NCBI RefSeq assembly: GCF_025698545.1
Contig: NC_068569.1
Location: 2,790,001-2,854,000, forward strand
DNA from: Gossypium raimondii
Taxonomy: Eukaryota; Streptophyta; Magnoliopsida; Malvales; Malvaceae
Direction of reading: 5' to 3'
DNA: 64,000 nucleotides
Of the stretch, positions 25,601 to 37,772 are shown in pieces. The position numbers and the translations under genes are program-made. The stretch's first letter is position 1. Every line of letters begins with the position of its first letter. The notes beneath the pieces are model-generated. The model was not told where the DNA came from. It made no database searches and saw nothing but the letters and a program-made list of their open reading frames with translations.

Positions 25601-27905
25601 GTTGTTACCTTTTACATACAAATACATAGAAATCATGCTTAATATTTTATTTTTATTTAATTGCTTCTATCTATTATTTTCCCAAAGAACCTTTTGCATC
25701 TTGATTGGTTCCATAACTAGTACTAGTTTTAGGAACATCACCAAAATAGTAAAAACCTATTCTAGTCTTTGTCCAATCTGTTACCAAGAGCATCCAAAGA
25801 AATGCTGACTCATTTTAAGAGGTTTTTATTTCATCCTTTTAAACTTTAATTGTTATGTGTCATGCATGTTGATTGTGCCTTCCTCTCTTTTATCCTGACT
25901 GTATTGTTCTCATTCTTGCTGCTCTATAAAATGCAAAGGATCCACTTGAAGAAAATGAAACTGCAGAAAGTTCATCCAAGATCTTCAAGGAGAAAGACCA
26001 TCAACATAAAGAGCCTGGAATTCCTGAAGGAGCAGTAGCTGACAAACACCAAATCAACATGGTCACTAGTCTTGCTGAGAAAGCCTTGTCAGTTGCTGGT
26101 CCTGTTGTACCTATGAAGGAGGATGGTGAATTGGATCAAGAAAGGTCTTTATCATATGCCTGATATACGTTTCTGTTGTATTTGAAGTTGTCTGTTTGTT
26201 TTGTTTTCTTCGGAACTCTACTTACACTTGTCTTTGTCAGCAGATTGGTTGCTATGTTAGCAGATTTGGGACAAAGGGGCGGTGTGTTGCGGCTAGTTGG
26301 TAAAATTGCTTTGCTTTGGGGTGGTATACGTGGTGCAATGAGTCTAACAGATAGGCTTATCACATTTCTGCATATAGCTGAACGCCCCTTATACCAAAGG
26401 TATTAAGTGGCTGGTAACCTTCCCGACCACCTTTGCTTTAACCCTCCCAACTTTCTCTTTCTACGCATTTGATTTGGATTTATAATTAAGAATAACTTGG
26501 ATCAATTTTGTTGAGGCTTATGCTAAATGTTTAGAACTTTTTAAAAGACGCCATACGTGTTTGACATTCCTGATTTATATCTCCTGTTGTACTAATGTTG
26601 TACTTTTCCTCGTGTCTTGCTTTTTCTTTCCAAAGGATTCTTGGCTTTGTCGGCATGGTTCTTGTTTTGTGGTCACCAGTTATTGTTCCATTGCTTCCAG
26701 CTCTTGTGCAGAGCTGGACTAAAAAGACTCCCGCCAAGTTTGCTGAACTTGTTTCCATTCTTGGCTTTTACGTTGCTCTCATGATACTTGTCATGTTATG
26801 GGGTAAAAGAATACGTGGTTATCAAAATCCACATGAGCAGTATGGACTGGAGTTGACATCATCAACGGTATGGATTCTTGCTTAAACTTTTTATTGGGAA
26901 AAAGGAAAAATCTAGTTGGAGGGCTATTGATATCTATCTCTTATGTTAGCTTCTGATTCTTACAATGCATGTTGGTTTATATTTTCGAGGTTGTTGCTTT
27001 TCTGTGCCTGGTCAACTAGGGGTTTGATTCTGAGAAGAAATCCTATCTTTAATGGATATGATCAGCTGCTATTGTAATGGATAGAGTGAGTTAATATCTA
27101 TATTATTGCTTGCAGATCAAAGGTCTTCTCATGGGCTTGATTGGAGGAGTCATACTCGTAGTGTCAATACAATCTGTAAATTCTTTGCTTGGCTGTGTCA
27201 GTTGGTCTTGGCCTTCAAATCTTCTTCCATCCTCTTTGGACTTAGTGGCTAGGCTCAAAGTTTATGGGAAACTGCTTGTGTTTGCTGTTCGAGGAATTGC
27301 TACTGCAACTGGCATTGTGCTCGTTGAAGAACTGGTTTTTAGGTCATGGCTACCTGATGAAATTGCCGCAGATTTTGGCTATCATTGGGGAATTATTATA
27401 TCAGGACTTGCATTTTCTTTGTTCCAGAGGTGACATTATCTTTCTTTCTTGCAACTTGTTTCCGCTTTTTTTCCATTATGATGTATTCTTCTGGTGTAAT
27501 TACATTGTAGATAGATAATAGATTTGTAAATTTAATTTTTGAAAAGAAAAAGAAAAGGTCAATGCTAACAATCGCCCCTACTCTGTGGTTCAATGAAATT
27601 GCAGGTCTCTAATGGCGATACCAGGGTTATGGCTTTTATCATTAGCTCTATCGGGCATTCGGCAAAGAAATGAGGGCAGCCTCTCGGTTCCAATTGGGTT
27701 GCGGACTGGAATAATGGCTTCAAGTTTTGTTCTACAAACAAGTGGGTTTCCAATTTATAAGGCCAACCATCCTCTGTGGGTAACTGAAGCTTGCCCCTTT
27801 CAACCATTTAGTGGAGTAGTGGGTGTTGCATTTGCTTTATTGTTGGCAACTATTGTATATCCAAGACAACCTCTAGAGCACAAGAACCTCAAAGAAGAAT
27901 TGTAG
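19602..27905 (+). CDS. EMB8-like alpha/beta-hydrolase fused to CPBP/CAAX-protease domain (1772 aa, 11 exons)
   Basis: Exons: 19602-20359, 20802-21078, 21195-21380, 21896-22030, 22153-22617, 23118-25406, 25939-26144, 26244-26399, 26636-26867, 27116-27429, 27605-27905; every junction keeps frame. Residues 1-55 are Ser/Arg-rich like a plastid transit peptide. Residues about 110-470 form an EMB8-type hydrolase. A long acidic, hydrophilic middle follows (the 2.3 kb exon). The C terminus (about 1430-1772) has several membrane segments and the CPBP protease motif EELVFR (1639-1644). The layout matches Arabidopsis At2g03140 by recall (about 1800 aa). The hydrolase nucleophile elbow reads GWGYG (283-287), with Gly where an active enzyme has Ser. 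In the second CPBP motif FSLFQ has Gln where His is usual. Both domains may therefore be impaired or act non-enzymatically. Exon 8 has a tandem acceptor (CAGCAG at 26238-26243). The substrate is unknown. Confidence 0.9.
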
Positions 27906-28244
27906 GGTAAGAATAGCAGCAGCAGCAGCAGCCTTTGCTACAAAGTGCTTTTCATTTTTGGGTCATAGTTTTGTGTAATGGTTCCTGCCTAGTTTTTGTA
28001 TTTTAGGTAAATATTTGTAAATGCATGCGAGGAGAGGAATTGAAGCATGGCTATGATAGCAGTGTACAGTTAGTGAGTTTTGAAAGGTCAAATCTTGTAA
28101 AGGTATAGCAGTAATCTAATACGTATAGATGTAGTCCCATTTCTTTGAGTGTGTCATGAAGTTCATAACTGGATTTTTCATTTTTCAGAAAAAAATAAAC
28201 TGTTGGCATGAATAGAGAAATTAAACTGTTGTTACATATCAAAT

Positions 28245-28430
28245 CTGATTACATAGAGTCATCTCTCCTAATTTCTATTCTCGACAACAAAACTGTTGGT
28301 TGGTTTTGTGGTTTCGAGAATTTACAACTAGTAAAAAATCTGATTACAGAGAGAGTCGTCTCTCCTAATCTCTATTCTCGACAACAAAATTGTTAGTTGG
28401 TTTTGTGGTTTTGAGAATTTACAACTATTT
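28245..28430. repeat. Tandem duplication, two copies of about 95 bp
   Basis: Copy 1 runs from 28245 to 28339 and copy 2 from 28340 to about 28430. Both start CTGATTACA and contain CTATTCTCGACAACAAAA and GAGAATTTACAACTA; I estimate about 90 percent identity. The pair lies at the 3' side of a minus-strand LINE fragment and may be part of that element's tail. Confidence 0.85.
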
Positions 28431-28640
28431 TACTATCAATTATTCTATCTCTATTCAATGTTTTTAGCTGAACAAATAAATTTTGAAATTGCCTTGGACT
28501 TTTACCATGGATTATATTATTCCTTTCCTGCCATATCAAATAAATAAACCCATTCCAGGGTGGCCTTAAAGATTTCCATTTACAATGAACAAGTACCAGC
28601 CAAATGCCATGAAAAATGTTGCAACAGCAAGTTTTCAATA
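28431..28640 (-). mobile_element. LINE fragment (C-terminal coding tail)
   Basis: The minus-strand frame starting at 28638 contains WKSLRPPWNGFIYLIWQERN followed by NIIHGKSPRQFQ. The phrase FIYLIWQERN.R.HG is a hallmark of the C-terminal end of plant L1-type polyproteins. Only this tail is present, so the copy is a dead fragment. The frame runs on into the tandem duplication at 28393. Confidence 0.7.
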
Positions 28641-29174
28641 TTTCCTCACTGCAAGAACAAATATGCTTTTATCCATGCCGCCCAAAGAGAGCCAGCATTG
28701 GCATATATGCCGTGCTCATAGACAATAATTATTATGGGTTTGCGTTATCTAATTGCCAAAGGCATAGGAGAACAAGTCAAAAATCAAATTTAGATTCCCC
28801 AGTTTCTTTAAACAAAATGATTAGTAAAAGCTTTTATCCATCCACTTGTTCACTTAAATTATTGTTTGATTGAAGCTGACCTCACTCGTGATGTACGTTA
28901 TTTAGAAATACTCTCTTTTTTTTGTACATCTGAAAGCATCGCTAATGGCTATAAGCGTTTAAAAAAAAGAAAAAAAAGATAGGAACTTGAAAAACAAAAG
29001 TCACCATATTTAACTGGAATTGACGGGCGCACAACCCCATGTTCAAACAATGCCGGCGAAAAAAGGAAAAGGAAAAGACAAGATGAAATACAAAAGAGCT
29101 TCTCCAATTGAAATTACAAAACAGAATATTATTCTCCAAGAAAAACCGGCCCAATGTTATTTAACAGCTTCAAT
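28641..29174. other. Spacer and 3' region of sucrose synthase
   Basis: No coding region seen. Short A-rich and T-rich runs lie at about 28915-28980. The right part should include the 3' untranslated region of the minus-strand sucrose synthase gene. Confidence 0.5.
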
Positions 29175-32100
29175 TTACTCCTCTGCCAATGGAACTGATT
29201 CAGCCTGCATTTTACAAATAACCAACAATGTAATTAAAGCCAAATGAAGGACATTTATACAGAATGGGGATGTGACTATGTGAATTACCAGCTTGCGGTA
29301 CTTAAGAGCATAAAACATCTCAAGGTAACGACGACTCTCACGGCGTTCAAGGTTGGAAACATGCTTCCAGAATCCATACACTCCGGTCAGGGTCAATAGT
29401 CTCTCCGAGTAAATCTTCCATGTATACCTGATTCAGACAATTTATACTCGTTACAACAAATACTAAACAATATAAACCCAAGAGGAAAATGGTTTTTTCT
29501 TTCTTGTGTGTGTGTGAGAGCTTACTTCTCCTCGATACGTTTCAAGCCTCCTTGGGAGATTTTATCCCAGTGAGATGGATCTTTCTTACACTTTTCAAAG
29601 AAATCGACCAGTATGTCAGCAGCTTGATCACCATGGTAAGGATCAATGTTGAAACCAGATTTCCCATGGACAATAATCTCGGCTGGTCCACCGTTGCAGG
29701 TTGCGAATGTTGGCAAACCGCAAGTCATTGCCTCCACAACTGTCAATCCAAAGGCTTCATACAATGCAGGCTGTACAAAGGCACCTTTCGTGTCGCAAAT
29801 GTATCGGTAAAGTTCACCATTTCGGATTCTGTTCATTTGAGATGATATCCATCTGAATTGGCCGTTCAAGTTGTACTTCTCGATCAGCTCAAACATTTTC
29901 TTCATTTCGGCCTTCTCTTCCAAATCTTTAGATTCCTTTCGCCTATCACCACCTACAACTACGAGGTTAGCCAACTCACGCAACTTTGCATTCTTGCCGT
30001 ACCACTCGACGAGTCCGGTTAAGTTCTTGACACGATCAAGCCTTGCCATTGTGAACAGAATTGGCTTGTTGCGGTCATTGAGCACACATCTGTAGGAAAA
30101 TCAGGGACAAATCATTAGTTCAGACGGGATATGTTCCCACAATCGGATTTTGCTAAAACATATAAAAAAGCTTGCACTTACAAGTGTTCTTCATTCTCAA
30201 CTTTGCTGTAAAGAAGGTCTTCGATCTCAGTATGGAAATGCTTCAACCTCCGCTTCTCTTCGGTGTAAGGGAAGTATATCTCCATATCAGCACCAGGGGA
30301 AACAATGTTGAATTTGGGATCAAACACATCGATACCATGTACAACACGGTAGAGACCAGGAAGAGTGAAAGCAGTGTGGCTCTCGTATTGACCAACAGTG
30401 TCCTTGCTGAAAACCATTTGAGAATTTTATTAATGTTAATGATCTTCATTATCCGCCGAGAATTAATAAAACATCTCAAGTACTGAGAGAATTAAATCAT
30501 CTATTTATTACCTTCCTGCAATTTCCTGGAAAGTACTGGTGATGATGAAATCTGTATGGTTCATTGCAAAAAGATCAGCTGTAAATTGGCAAGAGAAATG
30601 GTATTTGTCTTCAAGCTTCTTCCAGTAGATATCTGAATCAGGATATTTTGTCTTCTCCAAAGCATGGGCGATGGTGCACTACACAAGGGTGAAAAACCAA
30701 GTCATTGTACTGTAATCCGACCCGACCGAATAAACGAGAAGATACAAGATCCGGCAAATTAGTTTTTAACAAACCTGTGTGACACCCAATTTATGTGCGA
30801 GCAAGGAGGCGACGATATTGCCATCACTGTAGTTTCCGATGATCAGATCTGGCTTGCCTTGCAACTCTTTGGAGATTTCATGAGCAACATCCTATGAAAC
30901 AAACATATTTACTCGTAAATAAAACTAATGTGATCTACCATCATACAAAATGAATCAATGGCTCATAAGTTTCACCTCTGTGTAGGTTTCCAAGTATGGC
31001 CAGACTTCAAATCTTGAGATCCATTTACGAACAATTCCCTTTTCTGTTCTGAAGGGTACTCGAAGAATATCCGAGTACTCTGTTCCGTATACTTTCTCAA
31101 GTCGTTGACCGCATGTTGTTCCGACAGCATCAGGAAGAAGTCTAGTAATCTGAAAGAGGAAACAGAGATATAAGCATACAAAATAGTAAAAAGCCGAAAG
31201 GAAGGATTAAAACTACTAGCAGTCTCACAATGAGGATTCGAGGGGTGATGTTGAGTCCTTGTTGCTTTATACGGAGGAGCATCTCATTCTCCAAAGCTCG
31301 GACTTGATCCAAGATGTAAACAACCTGGCCACCGGTGTCGGGATACCCCAAAACATTGTCTTGAGCGAAGTATCCGTGGGGAGTGAGAATCACAACATTG
31401 AACACCATGGGGATTCTCCCAAGGAACTTCTCAAGGGTGCAAGGATCAGGTGCCTCAAGAAGATCCAAAAGGAGTTGGATCATCTCGAGCACGCGTTGTG
31501 CGGTGTCACCCCAACCTCTTTCCAAACCGATTTCCTGGAACCGGTGTTCGAATTCGGCACATGGTGTCTCAGGAGGTAGGGTACCAAGATACTCCTCTGC
31601 TTTCCTCAAAACATGTTGAAGAGCATTCAAGTTCTGAATTCTGTCATTCAACATCATGTTCTGCAAAAAGAACAACTCAGCATTTTAAATCCAGAAAAGA
31701 CAGTACCATGAATCTAGTAAATCTTAGTATCAGCATGCAAGAAATCTGTCTGGTCTATCCACTGACAAATTCTGACAGATTTTTTTTGCAATAAAATAAG
31801 CAAATGAGGCATACCTTGCCCTTGTGGCAATGGACTCTGAGGAATTCGAGCAAAGGGTGCATGCTCTCCTTGTCATGGAACAATTTTGCCGAAAGGTGAC
31901 GATTTAGGAACTCCACACCATTACCAATGGATTTTGAAAGAGTTGGGCGGGGGAATGATGAGTTGAAGGGCTCAAAATCCAATTCCAAAACAAAGTTTCC
32001 ATTTGAACTACAAACAATGCAAAGAAACATTGTTAAAAACCAACAAACAGATCAGATGAACTCAAATATACATATACAAACAGATCATATAGTTACCTTC

Positions 32101-32663
32101 CATCAACAAGCTCTTCCTTGAAGTGGAGATACTCAGCAACAGTAAGTTCCTCAACAACAAGGGCGTGAACATTCACTCTAATGTACTCCCAAACACCAGG
32201 CCTTGGACGAACAGCAAGTGCAACCCATGGAGGCAACACGATCGCTTCCTATAACCCCAAAAATCATCCTAAAATCAACACCTTGTAATCCCCCAAAATA
32301 ATGAAAAAAGAAATGGAGAAAATGGGTTTTCCTTATACCTGACTAGCCTTCAATACTTCAAAAAATGCACCATCAGCGAGCTTCTTTCTGTTCTCTTCAG
32401 GGATAGCTTCAAACTCTAGAATAATTTGATGGTGTTGCAGAATTCCTTTTCCTTTGCCCTCGATCCTACAATAAAAAACCAACAATTTTATAAACAAAAT
32501 GTAAACATCTCAAAAGAAAAACACCATGCAGGGAAACAGTCATTGATGGATCAGATTCAAATTACCTTGAGAGCAAGGCCAAAATCTCGTTCCTGTGAGC
32601 AAGAAGGGTCTCATCTAAACGCTCACGGAGACTGTGGACGCGAGTGATCACAGGATTAGCCAT
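29175..32663 (-). CDS. SUS: Sucrose synthase (805 aa, 12 coding exons)
   Basis: Coding exons in order: 32663-32566, 32465-32339, 32248-32097, 32007-31815, 31660-31229, 31149-30976, 30891-30775, 30678-30512, 30406-30182, 30089-29526, 29427-29289, 29204-29175. They sum to 2418 bases, 805 aa plus stop, the usual length. The enzyme reversibly splits sucrose with UDP into UDP-glucose and fructose, feeding cellulose and starch synthesis. The N terminus has the kinase site RVHSLRER with Ser11. The glycosyltransferase core has [16 protein letters not shown]578 and K583 in [10 protein letters not shown], and the E-x7-E motif [10 protein letters not shown] (E673, E681). No key residue is missing. By recall it is close to cotton Sus proteins, differing in the MANPVIT start. 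A leader intron precedes the ATG. Confidence 0.97.
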
Positions 32664-33397
32664 TTCTTTGAACTGTAAAAAGGGAAAAAAAAAACAGAGC
32701 TTAAAAACAGAGTAAGTGTGAACAAAGGAAGGATGGAGAGATTATCCAAATGATCAAAACCAACATAATTCTACAAGACTTCAAAATTTTTCCAAATCCA
32801 CCAACCACATGGAATATCTTTAATCTTTAATCAAACACTGTTTCTTGTTTAACTAAGTTTTGAAACAGAATATTATGAGATCCAGTCCTTTATTCTAGAA
32901 AATTTAGTCATTTAAGTAAAAAAGAGAAAATGAAATCTTAATGCAGTTCAAGGGAAAAAATCCTCAAAACCAGGATTCTAAGTGGATCATATGGCACTGT
33001 TTTTTCTACAGAAATTTGGGCAGAGAAACGCCCCTGTTCAACAAGAAAGCATGGTTTTAATTTTGGCAGAGTTTTAGTTCTTTCACTATAGAAATTCGGG
33101 TAGCAAAATGGGCAGAAAAACAGAACCCCAGAAGGACAAATAAGAAGAGCAACATGGGAATGAAGTGAATTTCTTCATCAGAAAAAAGGTTCAAAGTTTA
33201 GCTATAGATCAATGAACTAAAGCTAAAAAAAGAACAGAGGATCAAACATTAAAACTACACTAAACTAAAGAAAAGAAGGAAAAGAAGAAAAGAAGAGAGA
33301 AACAAAAGAGCACCTTAACGTAAATAATGAATGGGGGGGTTTAACGCAATGGAGAATACAATGGAAGAAGCTGGAGTTGAGATGGGAATTTATAGAA
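32664..33397 (-). promoter_or_regulatory. Sucrose synthase promoter TATA, leader exon and leader intron
   Basis: On the minus strand TCTATAAATT (33397-33388) is a good TATA box, putting transcription start near 33365. The first, noncoding exon would end at 33314 with donor TTAAG|GTGCTC. The acceptor TTTTTACAG at 32673 is preceded by a T-rich tract, leaving nine leader bases before the ATG. The leader intron is thus about 641 bp (33313-32673). Leader introns are known in many plant sucrose synthase genes and often raise expression. Confidence 0.7.
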
Positions 33398-35284
33398 GGA
33401 AAAGCCGATAAATTATGGTAAAGGAACATATCAACTTATTATTGATTTATTAATTAAAATAACTGCGGTTAAAACTTAAAAACCTTTTTTAATTAAAAAA
33501 AAAGTTTTGAGAATCTGAGGAGTTCGATAAACCGACAGAATTTTCTAGGATGAGTGGTAATTTCAGACATTAATTTTAACGTTTGTAAAGAAATGTCAAA
33601 TGTGTCTGTCGTTGAAAAAAAAGAAGTGAGAATCAAGGGACTGGTAAGAAAAGAAACCGCTAGTTGGCCAAAAATATAAATAGAAGGAAAGACAGTGTTG
33701 TAAATTAATTAAGCAGCAATTAAAGAGCAAAATTTCCTTTTATGGAATATATATTGCAACTCTTGAATTGGTGTGATTACTTCTTGGGGGTTAAGTAAAT
33801 TTATACATTACCATAATGGTAAAAAGTAGGTATTAGATTAATTAAATCCAACTCTGAACCGTACGTACAATTTGTCCTTTAAAAGGGTAAATTTAATTAC
33901 AATGTTTGGAAATAAATCAACAAAAATATTATCCAATTTGTTTTTTAATTATTTTTATAATTTTTGCAGTGTAAAAGAATAATGAAATAACAAGTGTAGG
34001 TACCCAAGTCAGGAACTGCAGAAATTTTAAGTGGGGTCAAGGGCAGGTGCTTGTGATCATCACAGCCAGGACTTTCTTTTTGTTTTCTGTTTATGCAGAG
34101 TAACCAATGAAATTAAATTTAGAGTAAAATTACTCAAAATTTGTGCTTTTTTCTTACTTTTGAATGTGATTTTCTTTATTTTAAATTTTTGGGTTAAAGT
34201 CTTGAATGTGATCTAACAAATAGTACTATATACTCCTAACTCATCAACTAACATCGTTTTTCCCACCAAACTAAACGCCCCACAACTGTAAAAGAAAATG
34301 AAAAGGATCTCCTTAAGCATATGCCCCTTCTACAATTGGTACTTTAATTTTATAAAAAAAATAATTTTTTAATTTTTTTATCTCTTTTAACTCTTAAATT
34401 TTATAAAGAAATGGAAAAATTAGCGTTGATGAGCTTTGTTGATATAGCGTGAATTAAATTTTAAATATATATATTTTAACCATTCTAATGATTTTTAACC
34501 TTTTAATATTTTTATTTTAAAAATTTAATTAAATACTCACGTTTGATCCACTCAACAAAATTAACAAATAATAACTTATCTATCCATTTTAAGTGATTTG
34601 ATAAAAAAATAATAAAAGACTGTGTGGATAAGGAGAATGCCGCTTGTTGTTGTTGTTATTTGAAATGAAATTTAATTATTATGTTAAATAATAAAGTTAA
34701 ATAAAATTAAAAGAAATAAGGAAGCCGAATGGGCCCTACTCGTCCGCCCCATAGGAGCCTTCTGTATGTACAAAATCCATAGAGAATCAATTTACTTTTA
34801 GTTTAGTTTAGTTTATTTATAAAGCTACTCGTAGTATATTTATAATATAACCATAAAATGTGGTGAATAACTATATAAATCAAACTTAATTGTCTAAAAA
34901 AAGACACTTTTAAAGATATAATAATTGTAAAATTCTATTTACATGTCACATATTTTAATTTATAATTAATTTAATATTACTTCATATTAACCAAACTCAC
35001 AAAAGGCTTTTATTGGAATTATAAATCTTGATTAACGTTAATATTTAAATCATTTAGCTTCATATTAATCTTCACTTCACATTATTTCTAATTAATATTT
35101 CATTTTTCCTCCCTTAGCAAACATGTTGCAATATTTATAGAACAACTTCAAAAAATAAAAAATAAAAATTCAATACCGCCTCCGCCGTCCTTACCTCACC
35201 ACCCCTGGTTTTGCTATTACTTTCACAATACCGCTTTCTTATTTTCATCCTCGCTTATTTAAGATTACTATATTTGATTTTTGG
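33398..35284. other. Intergenic, AT-rich
   Basis: Very AT-rich, with short A and T runs and degenerate repeat phrases near 34320-34560. I see no gene, no tRNA and no paired transposon ends. Confidence 0.5.
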
Positions 35285-35600
35285 TTAAAATGTGAAATAA
35301 GTCCATGTACTATTCATAAATTCATAATTTAATTCTCATACTTTTATTTCTATTAATTTAGTCTAGTCACTTTTTAGATTTTAAAATTTACTATTAACAC
35401 TATTAAAATTATTTTTAAAATTCAAAACTATTTTAATCACATTACTACCAAATGATTATTTTTTATTCTAAAATATCACACCAAACCAAAAAATATAATA
35501 AAAATTTAAATTTTGAATTTAGTCTTAATCTTTATTTACATGTTAAATTTTATAAGAAAAAATCATCAATTATAACGTGATAACTTAAAAGCATTACTTT
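35285..35600. repeat. Dispersed repeat copy, 'gttaaaatatg...' family
   Basis: Shows the same order of phrases as 11040-11400: 'ggttaaaatgtgaaataagtcc', a 'cttttatttctattaatttagtc' block and 'ctattaacactattaaaatt'. It is degenerate and noncoding. Ends are approximate. Confidence 0.5.
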
Positions 35601-35929
35601 TCATGTAAAGAAAGGCATTGCTCAATTAAATTCGTCTATTTATAAGTTTTCGGTTGAGTGTAGTTATGTGTTACAAATATTTTATAAAATTGTTTTGAAT
35701 TTTTATAAAAAATGTGAAATAACATTTGGATTCATTATTATTTTTAACCTTTATTTATTTTTCTTCCTCAAACTTATTTTTAAAATGGTAACGAAAGATT
35801 ATATATATAGCACTGTTCCCATCCCAATAAAATAAGAGCCGGCCACGTAATCGTTTACAATTGCAGGGGGAAATTAGTCATTTCGACTTCCTTAATTATT
35901 TAATTTTTAAAATTTTCCTCTTTTTGAAT

Positions 35930-36250
35930 AAATTACAGAAAATTAAGCAGTCTCAGCTCAGCGTGAAAGTCACGGGGCGCCAGTTACGGCATAGGGTGGG
36001 GTCACGATTGTCGGAAGGCCCATTTGCAAAACCAAAGATCCTCGGCTAGCAAGGTGCCTAGATATGATTGGTAGGTCTTGGAAATGAGTAACCATACTGA
36101 GTTTAGTTCCATCAGAAACAAGTCTAGCTGGCAAGTGGTGGGGTCCCTCGAATGAAAGTGCAAAACAGCGAACTATAAAACCGGATTAGCCGAAGATTTC
36201 ATCGATGTCCGACGTGGCGTTCAGTGCACCGACAATTTCTTGAAAGTACC
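35930..36250. other. Less AT-rich island of unknown nature
   Basis: About 320 bases with clearly higher G+C than the several kilobases around it. It contains no long open frame with a recognisable domain. A TATA-like GAACTATAAAACCGG lies at about 36170-36184 on the plus strand. It could be a remnant of a gene or transposon, or a noncoding transcript; nothing here decides between these. Confidence 0.35.
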
Positions 36251-37054
36251 ACTGCGAAAATAAATAACTTCATAAGCATAAACAATTTTAATTATTATAA
36301 TAAATATACTATTTAATTTAATCATCCAAGGTTTATAAACATGCTTATCTTATTATTTTGAGGGGGTAATTGGGAATTTGAAAAAGAGAGAAAATAATGT
36401 CTCCTGGACAATCCATTGGGTAGGTGTTGTGGTTTTTGGGTCATCTGATATTTAATTTTCGACCCCCCACCTCATGTGGCTTATGACTTAATGTTGACTT
36501 CATATATGTGGTTAGTATTAGTAAATAAATTGTTTAGTTAATACTAAGTCCATGTTGATTTTAGACTTTATAACATTAAAAAAGACTTTATTGTAAGATG
36601 AGATATTGAACTAGAAAAAAAAAACCTATGGAATGAACTGGTTTCGTATATATTTTAAGCATGAAATAAAATGAAGGAGGAATTTGGATAATGTTGAGAC
36701 GGGAAAAATAGAGATTGAAAGGAAATTAGGTGAAATGCGGGTCACGTGGAGGGGAGACAAGGAGACAGCAATAAATTCCTTTGAGCCATTTATTGTATAA
36801 GATTATAAGACCGTACGTAGTTAAAATGGCCTTGGGAGTTAAGAAACGGAGGGACGATAAAAATTGACGCAGAATAGTTGCCAATATTGTCGGTTTGCAA
36901 TTAAGCTTTAAACAGAGCCGTACACTCAGATCGAGAGATAACTCCCACCGTTAAGCCATTGGACCATTTGGACTCCATATGTAAGTTTGTTAGTTAGATG
37001 TTAAAACAAAGCTTAATACACTGAATTTTTAGGTAAATTATATTTAAGGTTTTT
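36251..37054. other. Intergenic, no feature recognised
   Basis: AT-rich spacer. A CACGTG motif occurs near 36743 but has no evident gene attached. No coding signal. Confidence 0.5.
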
Positions 37055-37545
37055 AAATTGATGATAAATTTATATTTTTATCACTTAATTATTTAAATTT
37101 TTTTATTTAAATCATTAGATTCTTAAAATTGTTGTTGTATGGTCTTCTTTGTTCAGATCGTTTATATCAATTGAAAGCTTTCATTTATATTCATTTTTAT
37201 AATTCAGTTTTTTTTTATAAAATAACTTTGTACGTCACGAATTTACAAATCAAAATTGAAATAATTTTCTTCTCCGATATCTGATACTAACCATCAGATC
37301 GACTTGAATCTAATGTGTGTTTTTCTACCCATCAATGGGTATTTGATCCATCGTACCGGTCATCGAATCGTCACTTGAAGCTTGCTAACTTGACTTTAAA
37401 AAAAAACACTTAATAGTCTAGTCATTTAAATAAAAATTTTAGAATAGTTCAGTGACTTAAATGAAAATTTTAAAATAATTCAATTACTATTTTGTAACTT
37501 TTTTAAAGTTGAGTGACCAAAACGTAAACTTATTAACAAATTAGT
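37055..37545. mobile_element. MITE-like inverted-repeat element (degenerate)
   Basis: The left arm, around 37058-37095 (GATGATAAATTTATATTTTTATCACTTAA in pieces), resembles the reverse complement of the right arm at 37508-37540 (GTTGAGTGACCAAAACGTAA, then ACTTATTAAC). Inside the right half two imperfect direct copies of a 'tcatttaaataaaaattttagaata' type unit occur. The type 'gagtgaccaaaacgtaaactta' is, by recall, a common cotton dispersed repeat. Ends and target duplication are not defined. Confidence 0.5.
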
Positions 37546-37772
37546 TAGCTTGAGTGCAATTTCTTTGTAATTTGATACTTGGAAGTATTTTTGGTAATGG
37601 TTTGACATTTAAAACAAGGCTACGTGTTTACTTTTATCTATATCAACAATTACGTAGCTTTAACATGATTTTTTAAAGTAATTATTAAAACTAAATTTAA
37701 TTTTTGAATATAAAAAACTATTTTATTCTCTCTACGTTCTCTCTCTCTCTCCAATGTACAACAAGCTATAAA

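Noticed and set aside
28245-28430. Repeat pair considered as a CRISPR-like or satellite array
   Set aside because: Only two units without spacers in plant nuclear DNA; a simple tandem duplication explains it.
31259-31794. Plus-strand frames opposite sucrose synthase exon 5
   Set aside because: Shadows of the conserved minus-strand coding sequence.
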